DNA of 64,000 nucleotides from Axinella damicornis (lineage: Eukaryota; Porifera; Demospongiae; Axinellida; Axinellidae). Position 1 is the stretch's first letter; each line of letters opens with the position of its first letter. Below, piece after piece: positions 37,201-52,200 of the stretch. The position numbers were made by a program, and so were the translations under genes. The DNA is taken from assembly GCA_963931865.1 (NCBI GenBank), contig OZ007506.1:14244972-14308971 (forward strand). Reading direction: 5' to 3'. The notes under the pieces are model-generated. The model saw nothing but the letters and a program-made list of their open reading frames with translations, had not been told where the DNA came from and searched no databases.

Positions 37201-40200
37201 CTTTCTTCTCACACAGAACCTCCCAAGGATATTGACGCTGAAGCTGTCTCATATAGCTAACAGGTTTTGCAGTCATAAAGGGATAGATATCAAGTCGTGC
37301 CAAGATGCATCACATATTTTTGAAGACTACATTGTTATTCTTGTATATCAAATGATTGCATCAAGTTCAAAGTAAATGTGGTATGTATACTGCTTACTTC
37401 ATAGAAGGAATCTCCACTCCAATCTTCAAAAACTTGGATTTATCCCCTTTGGGTATCTCATCCGGATGGAGAGAGATTAATCCAAGACTTCCACCGCCAT
37501 CTTTGAAGTCATAAATCAACTACAAGGGAAGGTATTATGAGTGAAGCAGCGATGGGTCAGGGTTAGGGTTAGGGTAGGATAACGACACAAACAATGACAA
37601 ATAATGAATGAACAATGGCTCCAAGCCTTTGATGGCCAACTTGGACATGGCTGCAGCCAAGTGACAGCAACATTGTTTTGCTTCAGGTTCTATGCAGGCA
37701 GGTGTTGGATGCAAGCTTTTCTCACTGTTGTTTTGAGAGAGAGAAAGACAGCTGGAATCGGCTAAGTCCTCTAGCCTGTGTTGTTATATGCAGCCTTGCT
37801 TCCGCTCCTCTGCCGTGAGCCCAGTGGCTTAGCGGTAAGAGCGTCTGACTAGTACTCAGAAGGTCTTGGGTTCGAATTCCAGCTGGTCCCAGAATTTTTT
37901 CTGTGGATTATTCTCTCTCTCCAAAGCTAACATTGTTTTGAGACCAACCTATGTCAACTTCAGGCCTGTAGTTGCATTGTGTTCCAAAGTGCAAGACAGT
38001 ACATTTTTGCTCACCAAAGGTTGTTGCAAAGTAGGTGTATAAAGTGGCCTGCTTTCACATAATTAAACAATCACAGAGCTTAGGTTAGGAACTTCATAAG
38101 CCTTGCTGAAATTTGAAGTAAAATTGTACCAAAAGCAAAAGTGCCGAATAATTAGAAGTGCTACTCATGGTCGTTCATTTTTCAACAGCTCAGCTCAACT
38201 GAGATTCAATATGTTCCGCGCAATTATTTAGGAATTTACGCAATCTCAAGATTTTGTTGCGCATTCTGGGAACCATAATCTGCAAATGTCCTGTGCAATC
38301 TCAAGATTGCAAAAGTTTGACGATTTCAAGATTGCGCATGCAGAATCTTGAGAATTCAACTTTATGAGTGGTTTGTCTTCCCATTGGCTGCTTGGCATGG
38401 CTATATAACTATCAAACTAACCACCCCACAATTACTTGCCCCACAACCACAGGGGTGGATCCAGGATTTTAGAAAGGGAGGTTCTTTTATAGCTATGCAA
38501 GGCTGCTGCCGAAGGCAGTGCACAGAGGTGTGTCGCCTTTATTTTATCAGGATGGGCTCTCGTGGCATCTTCGTGCCTTGCACTGCAAGTTCCAGATGTG
38601 GGCCACCATGTGCTTCCGTTTCTTGCTGAAATTTCGCTCATGCAACGTAATACGTACATACACGTAAATACCCCCGGTATACTAGATTGTTTCCGAAGCC
38701 GTTTGGTTTCAGCCAGGAGTTGCAATGTAACGGCAGCCAGTCAGTAACTGAGCGCTCGATGCTGCACTCAATGTTGCCCTCAATGCTCATCACCACTGCA
38801 AGCAAGCGCTTGAAATTATAGGTTGAAAGTAAGGTAAGTTCTTTATAAATTCAACTGTATAAAGGGGGGTTCGACCAAACCCAACGAACTACCCCTGGAT
38901 CCGCCACTGAACCACTATTTTGAAGATGTAGTTGGTTGGAAGCTTCCCCCTGTGGCAGTGAAAGGGACATGCAATCACGCAGATGGCTAGCATACTGATC
39001 ACCTGTATGTGGCTTGTCTGGAATTATTAGTTACAGCTATATGCTTTGCAAAAATGTATGACATATGCAGAGTACCTGTTGATGACCCTTCTCAGTCCAG
39101 CTCTCCTTGATTTTTGGGTCACAAAAATCAGCCACCTCCTTCAGCATCGTTTCCATGAGAGTAGATCCCAGGTGTCTGGTGTCTGATCGGCGGCGAGTTC
39201 CACCAATTTTGATATACTCACCAGCTCCATTGTTGTAGTTAAAAGCAGGCATGTTGTCAAGAAATCGACACCTCCGCTCCATATAACTGGAAGTGTTGAA
39301 TTCAATTATCCAAAACCACACATAAAGCCACACATACTACATCATCATTGGGAATGAGGCCTGCCCCATGACGCTCCACCTTCATGCAAAATGTACAGGT
39401 CTGGCTCCAGCGAGCAAGATGCTTGCGCCAGGACTGCGCGTGTTATAATGTTTTAAATGTAATTATGGCACTGTACAACTACAGGTACAATATAAGTGAA
39501 AACACTGGGGTAACAAGTGATTCACTCAACTGACCAACCAGATTGCAGTAGCTATGTCACTACAATGTGAAGAAACTTACTGGATAAAGACTTTCTGAGT
39601 GATCTTATTCTCCTTAATATGATCTCCCATGTATTTGTGGAGGAGCTTTTGACACTCTTCTTCAGGAAGTTCAGGATCTGCACTGAACTTAATGAGGGGA
39701 CAGTCTGTGCATGGATGCAAGACACAATATTATGACAACAGCAAGTTCTTTTGTTAGCAGATATAACTACTTACATTCCCTGTAGAGCTTGTCTATCCTT
39801 CTAGTCTCATATGCCCTCAGATACTTGCAGACTAGTTGGACTTCATCTGTGATGCTAAACTCGGAAGTGGGTTCAATAGCTACTGGAGTCCCCAGAAGAC
39901 CAAGGACTGGCACTTCTTTCTCGAAAAGCTGAAGATCATTGAGAGCGTTCACTCCAGCATTCCGCGATGGAATCTGCAGAACATAGACAGCCTATATCAT
40001 ATCCCGGACTCCATAAATCATATCAGAGAACTTGGGGGTGTTCTCTATTTAGGGATGGCCAAAGAAATTTACCGGCGTACTGATGTACTATAATAGGCTA
40101 CAAGTTCCCAAACCAAGCATGCAGATAGGATGATACTCTCTGGCAGTTCATAAAAATAGCTACTCACAAACATACCTTACCACGCGGGAGTCAAGTTCGA

Positions 40201-43200
40201 TATTGTCAACTTCCTTCTTTCTTTCTAACTAGATTGTTAGCTACAGTGCTAACACAATCACTCACACGTGTCGCTAACACAATCACTCACAGCGATCATG
40301 GCTGTGTGGTCAGAATCTTTGTGGGGCCTTCATAAGAAAGTACTGGCAACCAACGTCAAAGAGAGCAATCGAGCAATGGGGCTGACAGCACGACAAAAGC
40401 GCTTGTATCTCCACCGCCAATTCTATAAAGTCCTGTGTGGTTGGGTGAAACGTCTGCTTCAAACTTCTTGAAATATTTATTCACCAAGGTGAGTTCAGCA
40501 CAATTATTTTGCATTTGTATCATACCAAACACGACGGTGTAATAAGAATCTTTGTAGGCCATTCCGATGTAGTATAATGTTTAATACATTAATTAATTAA
40601 TTGTAGGGGCAACTGCACCCCTGGTAGCCGCGTTGCAACCGGTTGCAAGTCGCGATCGATATCGCTGGTAGCACAGTTCATTCCAATTAACACACATGCC
40701 ACATGACACAGTCAATCGAGTCAGCAGTGGCTGCCAAAGGAAAGAGTTCAGCGCTTACAACTTCACCAGCAGGTGAGTTCAATTGGGCATGTAAGTGTCA
40801 GTGAATGACAGCGATCACGTCCGTGTGGTCAGAATCTTCGCATGCCTTTTCTAGGAGTTGTACTGCCAACGGAAGTCGAAGAGAGCACTCGAGCAATGTC
40901 TGCCGACGGAGAGACAAAAGCACTTGTGTCTCCACCACCACGGTGAGTTCCAGCACCAAACTTTTACGTTCAGGTCGTGCAGTGCAAGATAGCGATCACG
41001 GCGGTGTAGTCAGAATCTTTGTAGGCCAATCCTAAGTACCCAAACATCGTTTGTATTACATTAATTATTTATGTGGCACAATTTTTTCCCCTACCAGGAG
41101 GGTAATATTAATCGTTTAGGTCACCTAAACTAACTCTCTGTACTATACTCTGCACTACACTTTTCATATATTATATTTTTATTTTTTATACAAGAGTTTC
41201 AGTAGCTACATTCACACATTACACGACTGTATATACACTGTACTATCCATTATTCTTTTCCATCAAAAAAATTAATTAATTGTTTACGCGGCACAATGTG
41301 TCCCCCGCTAGGAGTGTAATGAGGGGCAACCGCACTCCTGGTAGCCATTGCAACCCCAGATCACTGTAGCGAAAGCCAGGCCCGTAGCAAGCTATTTTGA
41401 GTGGTACGGCCACCGCTGAAGATAATGTATGCATAGAGGTGTGTAGTAGTGATCCAATCCACACAAAGCGCAGAAATTTTTTTCACCTTCGCTTTTCCGC
41501 TATCTGGATTGGCTCTCATAGCACCTTTGTGCTTTGTACTACACTGCCACTTCTAACCTTTCTGTTTTTCAATTCCGTGACCGTCTCATTCTCAACGAGG
41601 AAGCTGGCTGAAAGGGCTAGTACGCCATCTGCAACTCGAACTCGATTGAACTCTTGAGTAAGGTGGCACGTGTTAGTCCTGTCTCCATTCCGTGTGCGTT
41701 GGTCTCGTCTCTAGCCATTGAATATCAAGTTTCGCATAGACTGTTAAAAGCATAGGACAGGACAGACCGCTTGCTATGGTCATGAAAGCTATGACGGTAT
41801 TGGAATTCATTCCAATTAACACACATCCACGTGACAACCTGAAAAGAGGCTACGTTGCAACTGGTTGCAACTCGCTGGTCATGCTATAGGTATTGCAGCT
41901 TATATACCTATTAATGCACATGTCACGTGAGGACCATGCTTGAGTCGCTAGAGTCATGCAATGGCATCCAAAGGGTTAGACAAGAACTTATTACAGCACT
42001 CACAACTTCACCAGCACGGAGGGTTTCGGTGTGTAAGTGTCAGTGAATGACACTGATCACAGCTGTGTGGTCAGAATGCTGTACTGGCAACCAACATTAA
42101 AGACAGCGATCGAGCAATGGCGGCCGACAGCATGACAAAAGTGCTTGTATCTCCACCACCAAGGTGAGTTTCGGCACAATTATTTTGCGTCTATGTCACT
42201 GTATGATAGCGATCACGACAGTGTAGTGACACTGTAGTCAGAAACTTTGTAGGCTATTGCTAAGTAAATAACATATATTATTTATGCAGCACAATTTTCC
42301 CCCTACCAGGAGTGTAACATTATTAACGTGGCACAATTTCCCCTAACTGGAGTGCAATTATGCGGCACAATCCCTTACCAGAAGCACTTGACCAGAAGTG
42401 CAATTATTTAGCTATGCGGCACAATTTTTCTCCTACCAGGAGTGTAACTTTCTCATTGACTAGCATAGCTGAGAAAACTAAAGCAGCTCTGAACTATTAG
42501 CTATATGCAGAGCATTGCCTGTTTTTGCAATCCCTTTCAGCACTTTTGTCAGCATACTGGCAAGAGCAGCAATTCTGGCTAGGTACGTTTCTGTGAAGTT
42601 CAACAAGATGCCATTTGGCAACTAAAGGTCAAAGGTTCAGACCTGGCCATTGTGCATGTGACTTCATATTCCTAAAATTAATAACAGGATGCTAAGTCTG
42701 AGGCATTTCGAAAGTTTCCCTCTCTTGCTCTGTTGCATTGTAGCTTGCTAGCTACAGTGCAGAACATGTATTCTAAGAGCAATACTGACCGGAACTGTGA
42801 GTGAGACTGGAGTTTTCTGTTAATGATAGTTGCATGCAGAACTTCGATTGCAAACATGCATGTGACCTTCATGACTATCATTGAGCTATGAAAGGTGAAC
42901 ACCTACCCCCTCCTCCCCAAAGATCAACATCATCACAAGAGCAAAATCTATAGAAAATTCTCATGAAAATGAAAAGGATTTAGTGATGGCCACCCCGACT
43001 CGCAAAAAAAGCAAGGAATGTCATTAACCAGTCCCATCGCATTGAAAAATGTAGAAGTTAGGAATGGGATGGGATTGAGGCTGGTTAATGGAATTCCTTG
43101 TTTGTCTGCTTTTTTGGAGTTGGGGTGGCCATCACTAAATCCTTTAATTTTTGTGAGAAAATTTTTGTTTCTGAGGTTTTTAGAGCACATGAAATGCGTA

Positions 43201-46200
43201 AAACTAGATTGGTAGGTGTAATTATGATAGACATGTTACCAAATGAAAAATCTATAGCTGTTGCTGGAGTGCCTGTCAAAGGGCTTGCTCATGGTAGGTG
43301 AAACAACATGTAAGGGCATGGGGGTAGCTACTGGATGATGTACCGTATATCTTCTAAAAATTCGGCAGGTTTTTATTAATTATTCATAAGCTTTGCCGAA
43401 ATAATTAGAAGTAAAATTTGTACCAAAATGCAGAAGTGCCGAATAATTAGAAGTGCTACCCGTGGTCGGTCGGTCAGATTTTTTCCACTCGAGATTCAAG
43501 TCGGCAGGGCGAGGTACGTAGTCTTTCCTCTTGGTACAGACTGTGACACTCCATACTTTCGACTAGCACCTGCGAATTGTCGGTGTACGAAGCGAACGAT
43601 CTCGAACTGTGCTGTACCGTGAGATCAATACCCCCCGGTACTCACCCCGTGTCGTTCTATGTTCATCTGTGTTGACTCTCAGGGTCAGGGTGAGACTCGG
43701 AGTTTTGCGGTGTACTTCAGTGCAGGGCTTTCACCAATTGGATGGACTGGTCAACGCGGCATGTAGCTAGCTAGCTACGTCGAAGCGATCAATTGACTTC
43801 CAGGGGCTGGTGTGCATTAGCAACAGCTTGGAGCTTTCACCGCTTGGGGCTTTAAACAGCACCGAACTCACCGATCTCTCTCCTTGACTGGCTTGTATAA
43901 GCCTCTCGGACAGGACGGCAAGCTGCCGAAAACGTCTTATAATAAGAGATTAAATTCCGAAATATTTGGGAATTCCCTTGCGAAATTAGAGACAAATTTT
44001 TCGATTTGCGTGAAGGGGTGCCGAATAATTAGGGATGCCGAATTTTTAGAAGATATACGGTATGCCCTGATATATAACAGACTTTAAGATCTGGATACAG
44101 TGTCACATGATGGCAGCGACAGACCTGGATCTTCAGCGGGGCAGCAGACTTTGATGCTTTATTCTGCTTCATAATTATTATTCCATGCATTTTTGATGTT
44201 GCACTCGTTTCTTGATTACTGTCTTTGTGGAGGAGGGGTGGGGCATTCACCTTCATTGTATCAGACATTGAGAGCGAGCTACACAGTCACGTGTTTGCAA
44301 TGGGAAAACTACAGCCTCACAGGGTGTTCAGCTGCATCATGAAAGGAAAGGGCTGAAAGGTGCTACTATGTCGAAAGCGATGTTCTGTGAGTGAACTAGT
44401 TCAGGGAATGCTTTTGTTGGCCAGCTATGCAGAAGAAGAAGATGGCGAAATTGGAATTTTTCAGCGACTTGTTTCTCGACTCCCACGTAGCTACTCTCAG
44501 GTACGTTTTCGAGTGCTTTTGTGAACTGCTACTAGGCAGTATCATTCTGTCTGCATGCTTGGGTTAATGTTGTAGCTTCTTTGGCCATTTTCCTCTGGTA
44601 CATCAGTATGGTAATTTCAAAATTTCCTTGGCCATCCCTAAATAGAGAATGCTACCGCGTTCTCTGATAATGCATGGTATGATACTATTGGAAGCCTGCC
44701 CAAGCCAGCTGTCCAGCAGAAGGTCCAGTCACTGTGCCATCATGAGAGACGTGGCTTTCCTTTCTTGACATGGTGATCAAGTAGCTATCAAGATTTTAGA
44801 ATCTGGCATACATCCATCTTATACGTTGATGTTGTACCTTAAAGTTACCCTAAAGCTATGTATTTCACCGAACACTGAAAAGGGACTTAGTGATGGCCTG
44901 TCCATCTCCACCTCTTAAAAACGCAAAGAAACAAGGGGAGACGCGATTGCATTCTCCGTCCCATCCCATCCCTAAATTCTACACTTTATGAATGGATGGA
45001 ACTGCAGATGGGTGTAATGGCGTTTGGCGTTTCCCCTTGTTTGTTTCCCTTGTCTGTTTGCTTTTTCAAGATGTGGAGTTGGACAGGCCATCACTAAATT
45101 CCAATTCATTTTTCAGAGAAACGTTTTTTCACATCAAAAAACTCACCTCAATGAAAAAGTTCCATGAAAGGCCGGCAGGTAAGTGGAAGGATATACCACT
45201 TGATGGATCCTCAGCATATCCCAGCACCAAGATATCAAAGAAAAACCACCCAATTTCAACCATCAGCTCACGGTACTGACTCTTCTCATCATTAGTGGCA
45301 GACTCCTAAAGTATTTAGCACAAGTGAAGCTAGTTCCTAAAGATAAATAGCAATGTCTATTCCAAACTTACAATTGGTGGAAGTACAGTGAAGTTGAAGA
45401 ATATTGTACAACACTTTCCATCAACAGGTAATGAGGAGAGTTTTTCAATAGCAGTTTGGTACGCAAAGGCTTCATTGACGGCAACTGTAACTTGGTGGGA
45501 TTGAGGGATGCTCTTGAGCTTCTCAAGAATGTAGTGGGTTTTCCCATCACCTGCAAAAGGTTAAATATTTGTTATTGTACCCTATACAACATAGCGTCAC
45601 TCCTGAGGGTCAATACGTTTACTCCGAGTGTAAAGGGTAAGTTTCCACAGGATATTACTAGCTTTTACAGTTGGATGCAAGTTATATTGATCACTTAACA
45701 ACAACATGCACATTTTATATTGTGAGAGACTAGAGCATGATACAAACCTGGTAGCCCATACACCAGTTGTATGCATCCAATGTCATCACTGGTTTGAACA
45801 TTCATGGTTTTGCTGCAAATGTCGACCAAGTTTTGGGTGACAGACAGCTCATCTTTCTGCAAATTATAAGTAACAACACTTTATTGGCAACCGTATTATC
45901 CTTGCTGTGTAGCCAGTGTGTATTGTTAGGTAAAGTGTGTGCCATTTGTGTCATGTCTGCTACAATTATGCAGTACAGCAATAGCACAGATGGCAGAGAT
46001 GCTCTAACAGTATCTGCTTTTTGATCACCTTATGTTCAATTAATCTTAGCCAGGGGATTTCCCTCAGAACTGATGGAGCTGTCTCAACAAAATGTATGGT
46101 GGTGTCATGGCTGCTCTGAGGAAGTTGACTGTGTTGTCTGTGTCTAAACTCTAAGTAGAGTTGCAGCAGAACCTGTTTTCGAAAGAGAATGCATGCCAAA

Positions 46201-49200
46201 CATGTGTGCTTACCAACCGATAGATATGAGGCTATCATATTATCCACAATGCTAAACTCTAAGTAGAGTTGCAGTCATTATAACCTAGTTTCAAATGGGA
46301 ATGCACAAGTGAGCCCAACATCTCAGCTTTGTAACAGAGAGAGATATAGCCATTGCATGTCACATTATAGCTTCTACCTCTTGCAGTTGGAAAGGAAGGT
46401 GGTTGACCTCAAGTACAAGATACTGGCGTGGATGCCGATGAACCCTCTTCATGAATAGCTTCACATCATCCTCAGTGGTAGAAGACTTACAGTGTAATAT
46501 CTCAAAAGGTTCAGGAGGGCCACCGTAGATCCTCAGGACAAGCCCAACAAGCTCACGATGGGTGAAGTCAAGTGCAATGTGAAGGACGTTAACAAACTCC
46601 TCTTCATGTTGTGGTGACAGTGGGGTCATCTGGGACGAACAGAACTGGGATAAGTCATCTCTGTAACGTTTGGGCAGTGAGTGAGACTCTCTGTTGTAAA
46701 GTTGGAACACATTGCTCAGGAACGATCCAACCACTTCCATCGGAGAAGCATGAGATTTCCACCTAGCAGTTTGCATAGTATGCTGAAACAGAAGTCAATG
46801 AATAATAAATAATCCATTTTTATGATGTGCAAGCTACTGCAACAGCTAACCTCGATTGCTTCATGCAGTTTCTGTCTTGTGGCTACGTCTCTCTGGAACA
46901 GGAAGCCTACCTCCTGTTGAACCCTAGCCACATCACACTTCTCAGATCTTAAGGTTTCATACAATGTAATCAGCTTTGGAATATGAAAGAACAGTAGCCA
47001 TTCATTGCTGTTGTGAAGACGTTCAACTTCACCGACCCAGATTGTAAATGACTGTTGAGTTCTGGATAACTGTTACAAAAGAAAATTATAGTAAACTTAT
47101 AGACATTAATTTGGGCATCCGATGCAAAACTCATGTTTCCAGGCAATGCTACTTAGGTATTATTTGGGCACAAAACTTAACCAACAGACAGTCAACTGGG
47201 TAAACAGTACGTAATCTGTTTGTATTGAGGTATTCAAGAATGTATACATACCTTTTGTGCAGCTGCAGACATTTCTATTGAACATTCCAGTTCATCCTCA
47301 AAGTCTCCATGAAGGTACTTTGGGTGTCCCATTTCTTTTAGCTTCACGAACAAGATGCACAGGTTATGTGCAGCCTGCAACAAATAAATAAAACTAAATC
47401 CAGCCACTTTCTAACTTCTGACTGTGAGAAGTACTAGGGTAATTACCTCATTTAAGTGAAGGAAATGCTGGATCTGTTCTTCACCCTTCTTTGACTCCAT
47501 GAACCCAAGTTTACGTACAAAATCTGTTATTTGTTCACTTTCCCACCGCTCCTTAATCACTTGCGGTTCTGTTTCCACCTGCTCGGGAATACGTTCAGTG
47601 TTCTGTGGTCCTTTGACTGCAGATGCAGCTTGGTATTCAAGATACATTTGAATGGTTTTCCATCCACCATGTGATGAGACCACATAATGATAGCATCCAG
47701 TGTTGAGAATGCAGTCCAATTCATAAGAAACATTTTCAAGGGTGTCCTGCAATTGATTAATACAAGATTTAACTGTATGCCGCCACAGCTACTGGAAGTG
47801 TTAATTCCATGCTATTTAGTCACTAAAGTAATTAAGTAGTTAACAAAAATTTCAAGGCTTACCTCTGCTCTAGAGAACCAAAGGCGGATGAGGTGCATGT
47901 TGTTCTTCACAGTGTCTAGTTGAGTACTTCCCTTTGTAGTATCAAGGGATGTCACTGCTTTCATAAGGGAACTGAAAGACTGGCCACAATCTGTAAAAGG
48001 ATAAATGAACTTGAAGGCAGCAAAAAGGTGATTGAGTACAGTCTCATTGTACTCCTCGTGCTGAAGTTGAGCTGTGACAAGTTCAAACTGCTGTCTGAAG
48101 AGCTCTTCTCCAGTTAACTGTTTCTCCTCATCTCCCTTCCTGCCAGTAAACTGCTTTTCCTCAAGAAAATGGTAGAAGTCAACACTGTTTGCAATTTTTG
48201 AAAAGAGATCCAAGCACTTTAGGCTAGCACCCTCCTCAAGACACAATGTCTTCTCGACAGTTTTCCACCTTGCTTTTGCCGTATCAGAAGTTAGACTTTC
48301 CCATTGTTCCTCCTGCTGAACTTCTGCAGCCCACTTTGAAACTTGCTTGAAATTCAGATCGCCTTGGCATAGCTCAAGGTGATATTGTATGCACACATGT
48401 TCGATCATTTCAACATAATGTGGTAATTGACAGAGTTTCAGGAGATACAGTCCATGAGTACCATACTCTTTAAATTGTGGACAGTTCGCTAAATTCTGGA
48501 ATTCTTCTTCTACATCAAATCTTGAATCAACAAAGGTCTTTGTATTACTATCAGATTGATCACAAAGTAGTCCTCCAGCAACTATTTCTCCATAGGTTGC
48601 TGAACCTTCCATAATATTTTTCATCAATGTTTCAGTACATTGTAAAGCATTCCCTAGAGTAGTCACTGGTTTTCTCTCTTGCACTTCGTTTTCCAAATCC
48701 TGTCCAAGTTCCTGTACTGGAAGCACCTGTGCATCTACTTCATTTTGAAGGTAGGTACTGAAAACTTTGCTTGGGTGTAGTTTAAAATACGCCAGAATGG
48801 TTATGTATTTCGCTATTGGCTGAACAAAAGCATTTATGCTGTCAATTAGAGTGGTCAATGAACGAACTGTTACATTCTTTGATAACTGTAGCTTCACGTG
48901 TGGGTCAGGAGGAACAAACTTTGCAGTCGGTGGTGGCGGAGGAGGATGTTCAACTAGTTCCATGCCAGCTTTATGTTCACCAGGAAAGAGAAAATTCTCT
49001 CTTAGGGCATCTGATATAGTTGTTGGAAGTTCCACACCATGCCCAGAAAGAATAGATACCAGGGAACACCTGCACAAAAGCATAACCATTAATGAGTTGA
49101 ATGCCAGATATAAGGAACTTGTAACTTACCAGCCAAGCTTGGAGTCTCCTGGAACGTATTTTAGAAGAAGAATGTTGAGTTCCTCAAATTTCTCAAGGAA

Positions 49201-52200
49201 AGCATCCTTCAGGACTATGAAGTTTTCTGTTGGAATAACTAAACTGGTAGCTGAAACATGTTGTGCAATCTCATGAATGTAGTGTTGTTTCAGGGAATAT
49301 ACATGAATTTCATCATAATTAGCATCATTGCTACCCAGCTTTGTCTTCCACGTTAGCATAACTTGGTGAATCTTCTGTATCCATGAAAAGTACTTTGCCA
49401 CTGATGGGTTCTTCAAAATATTTTGAGGGAGCTCATCGGTGGCGGTCATCTGTTCATCTGACCTTTTTGCATATGATTGTGAATATATGTCACCCAATTG
49501 GTGGATAACATTCGAATATTTGTCAACCCAGCCAAATGAACTGCTAGTTACTTGGATTTCAGTGCAACAAGCATTCACAAAGTCTAGACAAAACATCTGT
49601 CGAAGTGATGGTTCTCGAGCTCTCTGCCACCAGGTAGGGTTGCTTTTAAGACAGTTGACAGTAGCACTGATAGCATCGCTCCATGATGGTAGTAATCTCA
49701 CTCCTTGTAGATCCACACATCTTAGAGCTCGAGTTACTTCCTAATAAATTTCAAAGTAAATTCTAGCCATAAACATTCAAATAGGCCATAGTGCTTTTGC
49801 CTAATTTGCCAAGTGTGTTACTGATAAGCATCAGTATGCACTAAAGTTTGCTGATTAAGAATCTAAGATGTACGGTATAGTTATATGTAGAGGGGTATAA
49901 TACAACTTCCATACACCCCAGTCAGCAGACAATGCGGTATAAATGCGTGGTCAGCACCTTTCAACCTCTAACACACTGTAACACACAATCATGCTAGGTA
50001 AGTCAAAGAGTAATGAAGCTACCTTTAAAATTTCTGATATAATAATCTTCTGGAAGTTGCCACTCTTTTCAGTCAGTGATTCCTAAAAGTATAAGAAAGT
50101 AATTCTTGGTAAAACTAGAGCATAATTTTTATGCATCACCAAAAAAGCCTTCCGGGAAGTGAGGCACATGACTTGTTTATGCACACATGATGAAATTGCT
50201 GTGGAATTGGAACAGCAGTATGGAACACATGTAATGGAGAAATTTGAGAGCATCATTTCTGAGGACACTGAATGCAGCCTAAGCTTCAGTTGTATCTTTC
50301 CATGGATGACTCCATGTCAAAACCAAGATTACATTATCAGCACCCTCATTTGGTCTGCATTGATGCACAGTGTCTGGGTGATTGTATGGAGTCAGTAGAC
50401 TCTATATGTAAGAATAGAGTAGACTCACAATATATGACAATACAAAAGTCTCAAAATCCTTGTAACAGACTCCCAGTGTCACAAAAAGCATATTGTGAAA
50501 GTGCCGAACCAGTTTGCAGCCATTTGCAAGTATATACACCCCGCCCAACGTATCTTTCCATGTAATACATGACTGAAATATAAACCACTTCTCTGGATGG
50601 ATGACAATCCAGCTCTCCCTGTCTAAAGAGATGGAATACCTGTAGTTTGTAGTGACATTTATCCCCTTATCTGATAGGCACCTAGCCTCATTCCATCACC
50701 AGTATTGGATCACTTGCAGTATGCAAATAGCTTCAGTACTGCAAGCGATAAAATACCAGAGGTGGGAACTGCCTGGGAATGAGGCTAATACCGTATTTCA
50801 GTGATCAAACGTGATTAGTGGCTGCCCTCGAATAATAGCCGCACCTCCAGAAGGGCTGAACAAAATAAACGCCGCCCTTGTTTAGTAGCCGTGGCTAGTA
50901 TTCGAATGGTCGGCGGTCGATCAAAGCGCTTTGTCTAGCCCTTGAGGACCGTGACTGTTTCGCTGTGAGCATGAAGAGAGGGGAACTGATTGTTGGTGGT
51001 ATTGGTCGGCGATCAATCGAAGAGCTTTGTCTAGCTCTTGAGGACCGTGACTGTTTCACTGTGAGTGTGAAGAGAGGGGAACTGATTGTTGGTCATATTC
51101 CCTGAGACCTGGCGAACCATTTGGCGTTTTCTGAGGTCGAGGCATGGGGGGTGAGCGACATGTGACCAGAACCGCTGGAATCGTTTGTAACAAATGGTAC
51201 CTACCGTTTTGTCGGGATGATTATGACGGCACCACATGGCCCAGGGCTGAAACAAAACTTCTTCTTTGTGCATACATGTTGTACATGGTGCCCCAATCCA
51301 TTTCCTCGCTTCCTTGTTTATGTTGAGTTTAATAAACGACACCTTTGATTAGTGGCCGCCCTTGGATAGTAGCCACAGTAAATCGCATGACAAAATAAAT
51401 AGTAGCCGCGGCGTTTTATCGCAGAAATACGGTAGGTGCCTAGGTGTACACAGATCCCATGCACAATGTATTTCTTATTCAGTGATCTTGAGAAACTAAG
51501 TGCACTGTGCGCATGCATAACAACAAATGAAGAGAATGCGTCACAGACAAAGCCATAGTTCTTCAGTGGATGGTCTCAAGCACCTTAACTGTGAGACTGT
51601 GAAGTTGTGAAAAAGCGCCTTGTGAGACTTTGAAGATGTGAAAAAGCGATGTGATCGTGCACAGCTCAGTGTAAAATGATGCTGTTTCGTGTGTAAACCA
51701 TCACGAGAGAGTATTTGAACTCTATAGCCCGTCTGAAAAGAAAACCAATTTTGTGCATTATCGTTTATACCTGCATGCTCCAATGGGTTGAAAATTGATT
51801 AGAATGTGCTGAGCCATGGCCTAATGTCTAAACCCACAGCTGTTGCATGACTTGCATGGCTTTAGAATATAACCCACAGTTGCTGCCTTTGATCCACCCA
51901 CACACTATACTCAACTGTAAACAGATAATACAAAGATCAGTAGATATCCCTTACCATTATCTCCTTCATATGAGAAAGAAGTTGATGCTTCAGTTCGTTC
52001 TCAACTATAAAGGATTGAAGACTCGGCACAAAACCCTGATAAGCTGTATCATCCTCTTTAGACTTTTCACCACTGTCAGTCTGGCATACTGCAAAATGTT
52101 CTGGGGTTTTAACTTTCAGGAGGTCCGTTAAAAAACCAATAGCATTCTTCCGTTCTTTGTAGTGTTGCGCTATTTTAAACAGGAACTTGTGAACACTCCT

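Larger units (their letters stand above)
33440..37397. other. Large intron rich in transposon remnants
   Basis: No exon of the gene is seen here. It holds members of families N (33600-33715 and 37110-37255) and L (33955-34120), the gypsy fossil, a hAT-like MITE and a perfect hairpin, each listed separately. Confidence 0.7.

Noticed and set aside
40268..41035. Plus-strand frames that look alike at 40.3 and 40.8 kb
   Set aside because: They are the interiors of copies of one repeat family, with no conserved reading frame among copies.
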